This document shows positions 8,597 to 17,418 of a DNA stretch of 64,000 nucleotides, one piece after another (within the stretch, counting starts at the first letter, position 1; every line of letters begins with the position of its first letter). Source of the DNA: Nordella sp. HKS 07 (GTDB taxonomy: Bacteria > Pseudomonadota > Alphaproteobacteria > Rhizobiales > Aestuariivirgaceae). A program made the translations under genes and the position numbers. Below the pieces are notes generated by a model that had not been told where the DNA came from, made no database searches, and was given only the letters and a program-made list of their open reading frames with translations. The stretch lies in the NCBI RefSeq assembly GCF_011046735.1, contig NZ_CP049258.1, positions 5,722,001-5,786,000 of the forward strand, written 5' to 3'.

Positions 8597-9443
8597 TTAG
8601 GCTGGGAACGGCCTGTTTGCGCCGATAAGCAAGATCCCGAGCAGGCGCACAATCATCCTCAGCCAGTTGAGCAGGAGGCTGAAGTTGTAGCCGGCGGCGG
8701 CGAGGATGGCGTTGATGGCGTCGCCTCGTGTTCCGGCGAGATAGTTGCGACCCATGCGGTGTTCGTTCTTGATGTGGCCGATAACCGGCTCGACGGCGGC
8801 ACGCCGCTTCATCTCGCGCTTGATAGAGGGCGTCATCCGGCGCTTCTGGCCTGACGTGAAGACCCTGAACCTGTGCGAGAGCGGCGCATTGTGGCCCGGG
8901 TATCCGGCATCGGCGAGAAGGCGCTCGATGCCGTTGCCTATGGTCTTCTCCATGTTCGGTATGATCTCGGCCAAGGTATGGCCGTCATAGGGATTGCCGG
9001 GCAGCGCCTTGGCATGCAGCGCGAACTGGCCGCCCTTTGAGCGCTTGAGCGTGGTGGCGATCGACACCTTGACACCGAACTCGTAGGGGCCGATGCGCCT
9101 TGCCCTTGCCGATGCATTCCACTTCCGGCGCATGCAGGCTGCAGACCTTCCTGCCGCGCTGGTTCTGCCTCTGCTCGATAACCCGGTTGGCCAGGTAGAG
9201 GAGCCGCCGGAAGATGCCCTGAAGCTCGTCCTCGCCGGCAATCTGCTGGCCGATGTCGCGGATGGTGCGGCCGAGATAGGTCTTGAGCGTGCGCAGCGCC
9301 TTGCCGGCCCGCTTGAACTGCTTGGCGTGGGCGTAGCGCTGATACTTGACCAGCGCCAGCTTGCCCACCCGCGTATAGCTCTGGCGCAGGTCGAGGCCGA
9401 CCTTCTTGGCCAAGCTCACCAGCTTATCGAAAGCCCAAGAGCA
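8597..9443 (-). mobile_element. IS5-family transposase remnant
   Basis: Two overlapping frames hold the C-terminal two thirds of an IS5-type DDE transposase. The upstream part has KLVSLAKKVGLDLRQSYTRV, with KVCSLHAPEVECIGKGKAH. The downstream part has PYEFGVKVSIATTLKRSKGG, then the central catalytic region ADAGYPGHNAP and the last part EPVIGHIKNEHRMGRNYLAG. A frameshift near 9095-9105 separates them, and the N-terminal third is missing beyond about 9443. The element is dead and truncated on one side. I did not find two terminal inverted repeats. Confidence 0.8.
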
Positions 9444-9500
9444 AGCCACCACTGCAAATAGTCTTAGGCAGGCAGCGGATCTCTGCGGGTGACGATTTGG

Positions 9501-9956
9501 TCAGCTGTCGTCAGCATTTCGAATCAGGTTGGCCACCTTGGCCTTTTCAAGCGCAGCGCGAAAAGCGATGTTCGACAGTGCTCTCAGGCATGCAAATTTC
9601 TCCTCTGACATCCATGGAACAGTTGGATCGTCCATGAGAACGAGCTCTGCCCCGTCCTCAAAATCACCCTCTTCAAATGCCCTCTGTGCCTCCAGTAAGT
9701 CGTCCTCATCCTCCGACCATACTGAATGCACTTCGAATCCAGGAAGTTCCTGCGGTGACAGCAACGTTGCACCTTCAGCGTATTGAGAGACAACCACGAG
9801 GCCTAAGTGATCGTGATGTCCAACAACCTCAATAGTGTTTGGCATGGTCTTGTCGACCCGACAGCTCAAAAACCTTATGCTCTGATAGAAATCGGGAAGC
9901 TGTTCTAAGGTAATTTTAGAACAGTAGGTGTATGTCCAATCGTCGGAGATGTGCAT
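9501..9956 (-). CDS. Hypothetical acidic protein
   Basis: The 151-residue protein is rich in Asp/Glu, especially near the middle (SEDEDDLLEAQRAFEEGDFE), and has no signal peptide or membrane segment. I do not recognise a family. ATG 9956 follows AAAGGTC on the minus strand. It lies between the IS5 remnant and a 400-bp spacer, so it appears monocistronic. Its length and codon use look like a real gene. A regulatory or immunity-type role is possible, but nothing in the sequence shows it. Confidence 0.6.
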   Translation of the reverse strand: MHISDDWTYTYCSKITLEQLPDFYQSIRFLSCRVDKTMPNTIEVVGHHDHLGLVVVSQYAEGATLLSPQELPGFEVHSVWSEDEDDLLEAQRAFEEGDFEDGAELVLMDDPTVPWMSEEKFACLRALSNIAFRAALEKAKVANLIRNADDS

Positions 9957-10365
9957 GAGGCTTGACCTTTGCTGGGGTTATGTTGAACTGCATGAGATAT
10001 AGCGAAATGACGAGCGGATGCAGACTAGGCGCTTCTAGAGGTCCAAGTTTTGGCTCAGCCACCGCCTGACAACATTCGACCGCGCGTGCTACTCGCTCGC
10101 CCCTTCGTGAAGGGCTTGGTGGTGAGCTAAGCCTGAAATGCCTCGGCGGTAGGGAGGCACAACAGCGCCAAGGCCAGCCCCGAGACGAGCCCCTTGCTGT
10201 CAGCAAAAACGTTTACAGCGCCCTGGTCCTATCAGCATTTTGGCGGGCGAACACCCGTGCTTGCGGTCACCTCAACCCGTCTGTGGCATCCTGCTCGAAG
10301 CCATGCAGTTTCACCATTTCCGATAGATAGGAAGTGGCATAGGTGTGCGGTGCGTCGCCCGGCCA
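9957..10365. other. Spacer without a recognisable gene
   Basis: About 400 bases separate two minus-strand genes. The short frames on both strands resemble no protein known to me and have no ribosome sites. A mild inverted repeat around 10112-10136 (GAAGGGCTTGG with nearby complements) is the only structure noticed. Confidence 0.4.
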
Positions 10366-10854
10366 CTATTTCGAGTGCTTGGCCAACCAAGCCGGTAGCT
10401 TGTCCAAGAACGCTTGTTTCGGTGGCTGGCGACGCGTGTAGGCGCCCAACCAGGTAGGATCGAGCCGGCTGAAACCCAGTTCCTCGCAAACGTCTGCCGG
10501 CTTCAGACGCCGCCTATCCATAATGTCTTGGATGTCTGAACGAACCGACTTTAACAGGAGACCGTCGGTTCCGACCAGCGGGTGAATGCCGGTCCGCGGA
10601 GTTGGCAAGGGTCTCTTCGAGATCACCGAGAGAAGCCAGTTGAGAAACTGCTTCTTCTCAGCGGGCGTTGCCCTAAGAAAGTCGCTCTTGAGTCTTGCGA
10701 GCCGGGACTGCTCTTTCACTATCCCGGCAGCGATCGCAGCTGCCCGCACCGATGGATATTTCCCCGCCAGGAGGTCGTCATAGATCTTGGGCGCCTCCTT
10801 GGAGAGCCTCTTTTTTCGGTAGGCGCTGTCTCGCTTCTGTTTGACATTCGACAT
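10366..10854 (-). CDS. Unknown protein, possible DNA-binding, divergent from 10953 gene
   Basis: From ATG 10854 this is a 162-residue protein with a very basic N-terminus (KQKRDSAYRKKRLSKEAPK). A helix-turn-helix-like segment follows (YPSVRAAAIAAGIVKEQSRL), as seen in small phage or plasmid DNA-binding proteins. The middle and C-terminal parts (SDIQDIMDRRRLKPADVCEE) look like a second helical bundle. ATG codons at 10863 and 10890 are also in frame. The operator pair at 10864-10910 overlaps these alternative starts, so 10854 is preferred. The gene is divergent to the large unknown at 10953 and could encode the repressor that binds the shared operators; this is inference. Confidence 0.6.
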   Translation of the reverse strand: MSNVKQKRDSAYRKKRLSKEAPKIYDDLLAGKYPSVRAAAIAAGIVKEQSRLARLKSDFLRATPAEKKQFLNWLLSVISKRPLPTPRTGIHPLVGTDGLLLKSVRSDIQDIMDRRRLKPADVCEELGFSRLDPTWLGAYTRRQPPKQAFLDKLPAWLAKHSK

Positions 10855-10863
10855 GACGCGCAT

Positions 10864-10910
10864 CGTAGACACGTCTACGAAGAATGGCAATTACCGTAGA
10901 CACGTTTACG
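10864..10910. promoter_or_regulatory. Tandem operators in divergent promoter
   Basis: CGTAGACACGTCTACG (10864-10879) is a near-perfect palindrome with CGTAGAC/GTCTACG arms. CGTAGACACGTTTACG (10895-10910) repeats it with one change. The starts are 31 bp apart, about three helical turns, so a dimeric regulator could bind both on one face. The sites lie between two divergent genes, and a third half-matching palindrome is at 8413. Confidence 0.7.
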
Positions 10911-10914
10911 ATTA

Positions 10915-10928
10915 AGTCAATATTGACT
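10915..10928. promoter_or_regulatory. Perfect 14-bp palindrome before 10953 gene
   Basis: AGTCAATATTGACT is a perfect palindrome ending 24 bp before the ATG at 10953. It is unlike the CGTAGAC operators next to it, so a second regulator may act on the same promoter. Confidence 0.5.
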
Positions 10929-10952
10929 AACGTCGAGCGCTATATAGGTGAC

Positions 10953-12191
10953 ATGGCACTGACTATCCCCATAATCACCCGAAAATCGCTGACTGACCTT
11001 GAGCCACTCACCTATCGTGCGAAATATCTCGCCGGGTGCCAGCGAAGGCTCGATGGTCGCTGGCTTTTGCAACCGGACATTGATCTATCCAAGTTCACTT
11101 GCCGCGCTGTCATTGATTGGGTGGAGATCAATTTTGAGACCGTTTTGCCTACACGCATTTTGGAGCTTAGGAGGCTTATGGCGCCTGTTTTTGGAGGTAG
11201 AAAGCCGTATTGTGTCCCGATGCAAGACTCCGATACAACCCTGCCTCGCCTAGAGCGGTTCCGCAGGAAGTCTCATTTGTTTGTCCTGCGTGTCCAGGAG
11301 CCGGACTTTGCCCAGATCGCAGCGGCCCTGATTGCGATCGCCAGAAGGTATCAGTTGAGCGCTGATCCTCGGATCCCTGCGATTGAAGTCAGTATTGATT
11401 TCACTCCGAAGACGCCATGTGACCGGGACAGGTTGGCCATGGTGTTGGTCTTGGGCCGGCACCTGCTGCCAACCGCGCACGACGTTATCAGTTGCAAAGC
11501 CGACAGGGAGCGGTTCTCTTGGGGAGATAAGAAGTTCGATACGGTATCCTTCGGAACAGACCAAGAGAGGATCAATCGGGATGTTTTACCACTCTCCATA
11601 GCAGGCGATCAGGCGCCTTTTGCGGACGCCACCCTTTACCTCGGAGCCCAAAGCGGTCCGGTTATGTGGAGAATAATGGACAAGGTCATAGACCGACAGA
11701 ACCGGGGAAAGGGGACGGCCATAGTCCTCCCACCCGAGGAGCGACGCGCCAGGATCGAGGTCCAGCTTAGTGGCGAGTCGATGGATGAGTTTAGCTTTGA
11801 CGAATTTTCAAAACTGAGGACATTTCGATTCGAACGTTTGAGCCGATTCTTCCGATTTGAATTGACCACCTTCGAGGAAAGTGCTCCTCCAAAGCCTAGC
11901 GAGCCCCGAGCATGGGCCTCGAAGCGGCGGTGGGAAAAGTTTGCATTGACTGGCGTGCCGGGGTTGCTCGCGATGGACGAGGCTAAGCGCAAGGAGAGGG
12001 AGAGAGCACGATCGGCCCTTGTGAAGGCTAAGATTCCGACTCGCGATCGAGTGAGAGTAGGGAAGGGTGGTAAAGGCACTTTTGTGTCATATAAGGATTT
12101 GAACAAGGCCGTAGATACTGCCCTGCGCCACCTTTCGGAGAGAGTAAGACGGCAGGTGAAGCTTGGAACTTCTTCGCCCACGAGTTGCTGA
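10953..12191 (+). CDS. Large unknown accessory protein, possibly replication-type
   Basis: The 412-residue protein is counted from ATG 10953, behind AGGTGA. An earlier in-frame ATG at 10884 would place the operators inside the gene. I do not recognise a family with certainty. The alternation of short beta-like stretches (FTCRAVIDWVEINFET; PAIEVSIDFTPKTP) and the conserved-looking GRHLLPTAHDV segment recall rolling-circle or phage replication initiators, but a clear catalytic Tyr-Lys motif is not obvious. The C-terminal 80 residues are strongly basic. It is divergent from a possible small regulator and shares tandem operators with it, an arrangement common in plasmid or element control regions. 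Confidence 0.6.
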   Translation: MALTIPIITRKSLTDLEPLTYRAKYLAGCQRRLDGRWLLQPDIDLSKFTCRAVIDWVEINFETVLPTRILELRRLMAPVFGGRKPYCVPMQDSDTTLPRLERFRRKSHLFVLRVQEPDFAQIAAALIAIARRYQLSADPRIPAIEVSIDFTPKTPCDRDRLAMVLVLGRHLLPTAHDVISCKADRERFSWGDKKFDTVSFGTDQERINRDVLPLSIAGDQAPFADATLYLGAQSGPVMWRIMDKVIDRQNRGKGTAIVLPPEERRARIEVQLSGESMDEFSFDEFSKLRTFRFERLSRFFRFELTTFEESAPPKPSEPRAWASKRRWEKFALTGVPGLLAMDEAKRKERERARSALVKAKIPTRDRVRVGKGGKGTFVSYKDLNKAVDTALRHLSERVRRQVKLGTSSPTSC

Positions 12192-12468
12192 TGAGTCAAA
12201 GCGAACATGGAAGAGCAGATGAGGTGCTCCATTCTTTTGGATTGGTGAGAACCGGGGAACTCTCACTTCAAGTGCTAGGGCGGGTTGAAGGTGCATTGAC
12301 TAGTTATTAGATCGATACAAGCAAAAGACGCGATTTTCCTTTGATAACAGCCATTCCTAAGTGGCCAGCGCCTTCTCTTAGGTGGAAAAAAGTTGCCAAG
12401 TTGACACAGCGTAATGCGTGTGTTTTGAATGCGCGTGCGCTATGTCCAACCTCGCATCTTCAATCGCT

Positions 12469-12867
12469 CTAAGGGCGAATAGGAGAAGTCATTTTCAAGA
12501 GCTTCGTCAATGCCGCCTTAAGTGTCGGAGTCATCGTGGGAACTTCCCCGTGCGTTAAGGAGCGCACAACGTCCAGGAATGCCCATTCGTTCGTGGTCAG
12601 CACATCGCGGAAAATCGCACGAACGGTTCGTTCATGCTCGGGCCAATAGTCAGCCAGAGCGGTTCTGAAAAGCAAGCCAGGGTCGATCCGGAGAGTCTCC
12701 GCGAGTGCAGGAACCCTGTCCAAGGGAAGCCGCGCCTTACCGTGTTTGATCATTGACAGCATGTTCGGACGGTCGAATCCGGCTTTTCTTGCTATTTCGC
12801 TCTGCGTGATCTCACTCGCAAGAGATTCGATCGCACGCTTGATTAGCTTCGATGTCGCAGTTGTCAC
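12469..12867 (-). CDS. XRE-family transcriptional regulator
   Basis: The 132-residue protein has an N-terminal helix-turn-helix (EITQSEIARKAGFDRPNMLS, then MIKHGKARLPLDRVPALAETLRI) of the Cro/C1 type. A helical C-terminal half follows that may serve in dimerisation. It probably represses a nearby promoter. Upstream, at about 12895-12920, TGACA and TGTCA half-sites are arranged as an inverted repeat and could be its own operator. It is flanked by spacers and has no obvious toxin partner, so a lone regulator of the mobile region is the simplest reading. Confidence 0.8.
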   Translation of the reverse strand: MTTATSKLIKRAIESLASEITQSEIARKAGFDRPNMLSMIKHGKARLPLDRVPALAETLRIDPGLLFRTALADYWPEHERTVRAIFRDVLTTNEWAFLDVVRSLTHGEVPTMTPTLKAALTKLLKMTSPIRP

Positions 12868-13069
12868 TAGTCACCTCTAGATGAAATGTCTCAAGTGACA
12901 ATTTTATAGCTGTCAAAGTATGGGACAGATTTGGGAGATGTATGGATTTAAAGTTCGCTATTCGATCGAAGCCGGTACTGGTCTACTTCCCATAGGCGCC
13001 GTTTGAGCAGCCAGCAATTTAGGCCGTCCTGCGTGTTAGCCTAGTTTCGACGCCTAGAATGGTCACGAC

Positions 13070-13318
13070 TTATCGCTTTGAAACTTTGCGTTTGCGGCAA
13101 TATCTAACGGGTCTCGGAGACGACTTATGTGGCGGGTGCCTGCCGAATATGGATACCCACAGTCTGAAACCCTCGAGCAAGAGCTGCTTCCTCGTTATGC
13201 CCCGGTACGCCGCAGCTAAATCAATCGCACGCTTCTCGGCAGGCAAGATTTTCATATTGCAATCTTTTCTTGGTTTGCCGGCGTCATAGACGACGGTACG
13301 TCGGAGACGGCCTTTCAT
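13070..13318 (-). CDS. Small ribbon-helix-helix-like protein
   Basis: An 82-residue basic protein is counted from ATG 13318, ten bases after AAGGAG; an upstream GTG at 13369 is also open. The segment NMKILPAEKRAIDLAAAYRG and the following TRKQLLLEGF resembles the DUF1778/ribbon-helix-helix pattern of antitoxins and plasmid partition or relaxosome accessory proteins. The C-terminus is Arg/Lys-rich. No acetyltransferase or other toxin gene lies next to it, so an antitoxin role is unproven. A hairpin-rich spacer lies upstream. Confidence 0.5.
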   Translation of the reverse strand: MKGRLRRTVVYDAGKPRKDCNMKILPAEKRAIDLAAAYRGITRKQLLLEGFRLWVSIFGRHPPHKSSPRPVRYCRKRKVSKR

Positions 13319-14046
13319 CTGCGGTGTTCTCCTTCTTTGATTATCAGTCGACTTCATCTCGGGCCTCACGATGTTCGTAATGGCTGAGACTCGTCATAAT
13401 ACTGCAACTCGAAGTTGCGCGCAAGTTATTGATATAAAGCCGAAATAGCTAAATAGCGATTTCGCTAAATCGCCATAGGATTGTCATAGCCGCCTGATGA
13501 TGAATTCGTACCGGTGATACTATATTCTGTTGTTCTCCAGAACCGCATATGCCGTGGTAACCGCGATTAGACACGGCTCAGTATCTCGGGACCCGCGGAA
13601 TGTATGGATGGAAGTCCTAGAAAAAACCGTCGCAAGCGAACGGGATGGCTCGGGTGTCCATAACGCAGAAATGCCTGACCTTGACCAATATTGACGGCGT
13701 GCATTGCATCTTGCGGTCTCCAGCGGTTATCGGTCTGTGACCATCGATCGTAACTCAGACCCAGCGGTCGTTTCCAATACCCTAGTTCATGTGCTTGAGA
13801 CAGCTTGCGAAGTCTGATCCAATGCTAGGCGTTTCCCGGTTCGACCACGCGATGATCAATTGACTCGACCAATGCTTCATTCTCGGCGCGAACAGCGCTG
13901 GTGCCGATGCAGCACCGCGGGGAGCTGAAGATACACTGGCCGCCTGGCACGCTGATGCTAAGGTGGCGAGCGTTGTTACCTCTCGTGAGGGGAGGTCTGG
14001 CCTTCCCGGAGAGACCATCGGAAATAGACCGTCCGTTCGCTCAACT
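13319..14046. other. AT-richer spacer with hairpins
   Basis: About 730 bases carry no supported gene. The part 13400-13480 is AT-richer than its surroundings and holds short repeated words (TAGCTAAATAGCG; TCGCTAAATCGCC) and the hairpin listed at 13456. It could have been an origin or iteron-like region of a former element, but the repeats are too few to say. Confidence 0.35.
13456..13473. repeat. Small perfect hairpin in AT-rich spacer
   Basis: GCGATTT (13456-13462) and AAATCGC (13467-13473) pair perfectly around the loop CGCT. It lies about 140 bp upstream of the ribbon-helix-helix-like gene and may be a protein-binding site. Confidence 0.4.
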
Positions 14047-14272
14047 TCACAATGAGAAGCCGTCGAAGTGCACGTTCTCAATGGCTTCCTTCATTGCCTC
14101 TGTAGCCGAATCGTGGATGTAAATTGCTCCGAACGATGGGTCGTGAATTCCAGAGCCGGAAGGTTCGAGTATTGTCGATAGCGACTCTTTTCTTGCTAGT
14201 GAGAAGAAACCAACGCGAAATATACTGAGGGTAGGGTTGTTTCTCGATTTTCCCCGGCGCTGGCAGGATCAC
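14047..14272 (-). pseudogene. C-terminal remnant of a tyrosine integrase
   Basis: Minus-strand frames give PGKIEKQPYPQYISRWFLLT, then after a deletion FGAIYIHDSATEAMKEAIEN followed by VHFDGFSL and a stop at 14047-14049. These correspond closely to the C-terminus of the intact integrase at 33973-35652 (KIEKQPYSQFIPRWFLRTY; GATYIHDSAIEAMKDALEKV). The HxxR box lies in the deleted part and the frame is broken. The piece directly follows an XRE gene that also has a homologue near the intact integrase, so an old related element once sat here. Confidence 0.8.
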
Positions 14273-14526
14273 GCTGGACGTCCTAGGCGATCGAGAAAGC
14301 CAAGCAGCATATCAATCGAGAAGTTGCTGATATTGCCATTCATCAAGTCGGAGATGCGGGGCTGATCGGTCTTGAGGTGCTTGGCAGCCTCGGCCTGGGT
14401 CCAGCCCTTCTCCTTGAGCTTTTTCTGCACCATTATTAGGACCTTCGACTTGCACTCCATCGCCGCGGCGGCGATTGGGTCCTTCTCAATCGCATACCAG
14501 ACACTCCCACGAGTGATATGTGCCAT
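14269..14526 (-). CDS. XRE-family regulator, paralogue of 33514 gene
   Basis: An 85-residue helix-turn-helix protein with the pattern KGWTQAEAAKHLKTDQPRIS and then DLMNGNISNFSIDMLLGFLD, of the HTH_37/HigA-like kind. It aligns throughout with the gene at 33514-33771, including the N-terminal ITRGSVWYAI versus ITHGSVWNAL. The two genes also share about 110 bp of upstream DNA (14527-14645 compared with 33772-33880), which suggests a duplicated regulatory cassette. No toxin gene lies next to either copy. It probably regulates the integrase-type element of which fragments remain. Confidence 0.8.
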   Translation of the reverse strand: MAHITRGSVWYAIEKDPIAAAAMECKSKVLIMVQKKLKEKGWTQAEAAKHLKTDQPRISDLMNGNISNFSIDMLLGFLDRLGRPA

Positions 14527-14749
14527 GGCTTAAGCCTTTCTCAATTTGGCTGCGTGAACTATTGTCCCTTGTAATGGGCCTTGCCAGCATTGATACTTTT
14601 TTGTGGCGCCGTTTGGGCATGGGTCATCATTGCACCGACCAAAAGTGGCGATGACATCCAAGAAATCGCCCCGGCGAGTTTCCGCTTCTCTCCAGTTCCC
14701 AGACGAGATCATCCGTCCACTCATCCTGCCACTGAAGATAGGACGGGGA

Positions 14750-14941
14750 CTAGCCTTTGGACTTGGGCTTTGGAGTGCCACCAGGACCTGACGGATTAGT
14801 GCGACCAGCACTTGAGTGATTCTTCTCTGAGTCGCTATTCTGAACTTTGGCACCGAAATAGAAACCAATGATGGTTGAAAGTGCGTAAGTTAGAATCCGT
14901 AGTTGGCCGCTTATGGCGGGGCATCGGTGATTGGCGGACAC
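14750..14941 (-). CDS. Small single-span membrane protein or gene fragment
   Basis: The 63-residue frame has one hydrophobic segment (LRILTYALSTIIGFYFGAKV) followed by a flexible Ser/Gly/Pro-rich charged tail ending KPKSKG. The abrupt N-terminus and lack of a clear ribosome site suggest it may be the C-terminal piece of a longer membrane protein. Function unknown. Confidence 0.35.
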   Translation of the reverse strand: MSANHRCPAISGQLRILTYALSTIIGFYFGAKVQNSDSEKNHSSAGRTNPSGPGGTPKPKSKG

Positions 14942-14966
14942 AGCGTCCTCAAAAAGCTGTCATCGC

Positions 14967-15557
14967 CTATGTTTGAGGGACAAAACCCGGAACAGGAGCG
15001 CCTAGCGAGAGGTCGGATACGCGTCTCAGGCATGATGCACTTGTGGCCTTCACCTGGCTGGCAAATCCCCTGACGAGGAACGACACGGAATCGACCTGCG
15101 CAGCCGCATCTGCCGTATCATTCATCAATAGCCCGAATACAAAGCTTAAGCCATTTGGGGCGCTAGCCACCCCGTGCCAGTCGATTGATGTTTCATCTCG
15201 CCGTAGCCGAGCGCTCGCCGCAGTACGTGGGACACCGGGAGTGGTATCTAAAAATGGCTGCCAGTTGGTGCCGTCATAGTACTCCAAATGCACTCCGTTA
15301 GGCTGACTCGAGCTGGACATCGGAACTAGCCAGCGTTCGATGCTCCCAGCCTTTGTTGGAGAGATTTCTATTTCGATCGTAGGTTCTACGAATTTTAACC
15401 CAGTACTGGCACCCAACCGCTCGACCGGGAGGAGATCGACCTGAAGTTCATGCGATGCACTCGGATAAACGACTTGGTCAGACTGAACGACAACCAGTCT
15501 GCCAATCGTCAACAACCCTTCCATGCAACCAGCTTCCTCGATCAAAATCGTGACCAT
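14967..15557 (-). CDS. Hypothetical protein
   Basis: A 196-residue protein is counted from ATG 15557, preceded by GAGGG; ATG codons at 15590 and 15524 are alternatives. The sequence is rich in beta-prone stretches (VYPSASHELQVDLLPVERLG; IEIEISPTKAGSIERWLVPM) with an aromatic patch YYDGTNWQPFLDTTPG that resembles surface beta-sandwich domains. There is no signal peptide or clear membrane segment. I do not recognise a family. It stands between a small membrane gene and a broken cupin gene in the mobile region. Confidence 0.55.
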   Translation of the reverse strand: MVTILIEEAGCMEGLLTIGRLVVVQSDQVVYPSASHELQVDLLPVERLGASTGLKFVEPTIEIEISPTKAGSIERWLVPMSSSSQPNGVHLEYYDGTNWQPFLDTTPGVPRTAASARLRRDETSIDWHGVASAPNGLSFVFGLLMNDTADAAAQVDSVSFLVRGFASQVKATSASCLRRVSDLSLGAPVPGFVPQT

Positions 15558-15661
15558 GGCAACCCTCGAATGCTGGAAAAGAACGAGCAATACGCCTGCG
15601 GAAACAACTTGGCCAGCAGCTTCGTCATTGGCCCGATCGTCCCAGGGAGCATAGCAACCCG

Positions 15662-16104
15662 CTAATCAGTGGCTATTCCAGCGGGATTCACTTGGTCAGG
15701 ACTACAAGCGGCTTGCTTTTTATCGACGATATACGTAGCGAGCTCCGAACCATTGGCACTGCCGACGTTCTTCGCCCCGTGCTTCACTCCCGCCGGAATG
15801 AACAAGACGTCGCCGGCCTTGAGGATCGTCGCACCTTTGCCCTCGACATGATACTCCCATTCCCCTTCGAGTGCATAGATGATCTCTTCCCGGGATGTGA
15901 GTGCAGTGGGAACGTCACTGCTGGGTCAAGATCGACGCGCACTTGGATCATCTCGCGTCCGGGAACGCTGAGATCGTGTCGTTGGGGGCCAGTGCGGTTG
16001 ACTCCCTCATCCTGCGCTGATGCCGAGTGCATTGCCCAGCCGCTCGCGACGACGAGCACGGCTATCGGGATGTTTCCGGTTGCATTTATACCTATCGCTT
16101 TCAT
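15662..16104 (-). pseudogene. Secreted cupin-domain protein, one frameshift
   Basis: From ATG 16104 the frame encodes a signal peptide (about residues 1-29, ending ASA) and a cupin start with PGREMIQVRVDLDPAVTFPL and the HSHPG metal-binding motif. A one-base shift at about 15888-15898 then moves the domain into another frame: EEIIYALEGEWEY, KGATILKAGDVLFIPAGVKH, and a last stretch to TAG 15662-15664. Both cupin motifs are otherwise complete, so the lesion is recent or a base-call error. The product would be a periplasmic beta-barrel protein of about 147 residues. A partial isochorismatase gene lies 10 bp upstream, in the same direction. Confidence 0.75.
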
Positions 16105-16114
16105 GTGAATCTCC

Positions 16115-16504
16115 TTACTCGAGTTGACTCAGATCACTCCGCTGACGGTTCGCCTTGCTCACACTTCGGACGCCGAGTGCGGTGATAAGCTCATCGGTTG
16201 TAGTGATAGCGGGGGCGTAAGTAGGTCCGTTGATCGCGTGCGCAGCGCGCATCGCTTCAGCATTGAAGTCGGCTATGGCATCTTTGACCAAGGTGACATC
16301 GTAGCCGAGCTCCATCGCGAAGCGTCCGGTCGCATCTATGCAAGTATGGGCGATCATGCCGATAACAATCATGCGCCGGATGCCGAACTGCGTCGGCCGC
16401 CGCTCGTGGTTCACATCGTCGATGACGAACTTTACATGACCAGGCTTTGCGAAGCGCTTTGGCCTCGCGCGCGCATCACGCGGGCTGCGCCGCGCCGCTA
16501 GCAC
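16115..16504 (-). pseudogene. Partial isochorismatase-family hydrolase
   Basis: The C-terminal half of an isochorismatase-type hydrolase is clear: MIVIGMIAHTCIDATGRFAM with the nucleophile Cys, then LGYDVTLVKDAIADFNAEAM and AINGPTYAPAITTTDELITA. The N-terminal part with the first catalytic Asp is missing; what precedes residue 30 resembles nothing. Family members are about 180-200 residues, so roughly 90 residues are lost. It ends 10 bp before the broken cupin gene and may have formed an operon with it. Confidence 0.65.
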
Positions 16505-16888
16505 CCCTCGGGCCTCGGCTCAATGGCAGGGCTATGTCCGAATTTCAAGTCTGCTCGATCTCACTGGGCTCTATATAGCCGCGGTCTATGCACCATTCCG
16601 TAATGGCATCGCGAAGTGCCTGAGAACTAGTGCGCCAGGAGGAGGGACCTCAGCGGCGTAGCGTTTAAGTGCTCTAAAAAGTGGGGGCGAAAGCGGAGTC
16701 ATCACAAGCTCTAGTTCCATCATGCTCCAATTCCCTTTGCCTGTGTTTGGTGAGTATCACCCGGTTTGAAGTCGTTCGACGACATCAGTTCCCAATGGGA
16801 CAATCAATTTCGAGCCAGCGTTTGGTCCAACTAGGTCGGTAATGACAGAAAATGAGGTGGATCATTCCATCCCCGGCCGCTGGGCTCT
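16505..16888. other. Spacer without a recognisable gene
   Basis: About 380 bases lie between the isochorismatase remnant and the gene ending at 16889. No frame has a ribosome site or protein-like sequence, and I see no strong repeat. Confidence 0.4.
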
Positions 16889-17272
16889 CTAGTGGGTCGT
16901 CCTCTCGCCTTTCTTGGTGACCTTGGTCAGGCCCAATATGAGCTGATCGCTTGCCTCAGGGTCCAAAAGGAAGGAACGGAAAGTCTGGCCACTCCCGACT
17001 GCGAAGCAGATGAAGAGGCGCGTAGGATCTTCTCCGGTCTCCCGTCCGACCAACGCCGTAGAGACGTTCTCGAGCTGGCCTACAAACTTCAGCTGAGCAC
17101 CTGAAGGCACTGCATCGGGCATCCGGATCCATTGGAGGTCACCCACCAGCCGAGCCACCTCTCTTGGCATATTGATTGTGATTAGCCCGTCTGTGGTGGT
17201 GGCTTTGATCACAATCAAGGTGCCATTTTCGGTGAGCTCTAGGCTCACGGCACCGGTTATGAAAGAATCCAT
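16889..17272 (-). CDS. Hypothetical protein
   Basis: A 127-residue protein starts at ATG 17272, preceded by AGAGGGT; the open frame runs to 17413 without support. It looks like a small beta-rich domain (SLELTENGTLIVIKATTTDG; SGAQLKFVGQLENVSTALVG) and ends in a charged Lys-rich tail. No signal peptide, membrane segment or known motif is seen. The start region faces away from the small gene at 17419, with 146 bp between them. Confidence 0.5.
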   Translation of the reverse strand: MDSFITGAVSLELTENGTLIVIKATTTDGLITINMPREVARLVGDLQWIRMPDAVPSGAQLKFVGQLENVSTALVGRETGEDPTRLFICFAVGSGQTFRSFLLDPEASDQLILGLTKVTKKGERTTH

Positions 17273-17418
17273 TGGATTACCCTCTGCTTGGTGGAGTTTG
17301 GTAAGCCAGAAATCAATGAAAACGGGCCAAATTTGTTCCAAAGGTAAGTACCAGGGCCTCAGGCCGCAACCTTCGGGATCTGCTCCCAAGTTCCATTTCG
17401 TGCTAACCTGCAAGGGTT

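Noticed and set aside
12469-13318. Toxin-antitoxin pairs with the XRE and ribbon-helix-helix genes
   Set aside because: No toxin-like gene lies next to either; the nearest frames are random. They are described as lone regulators.
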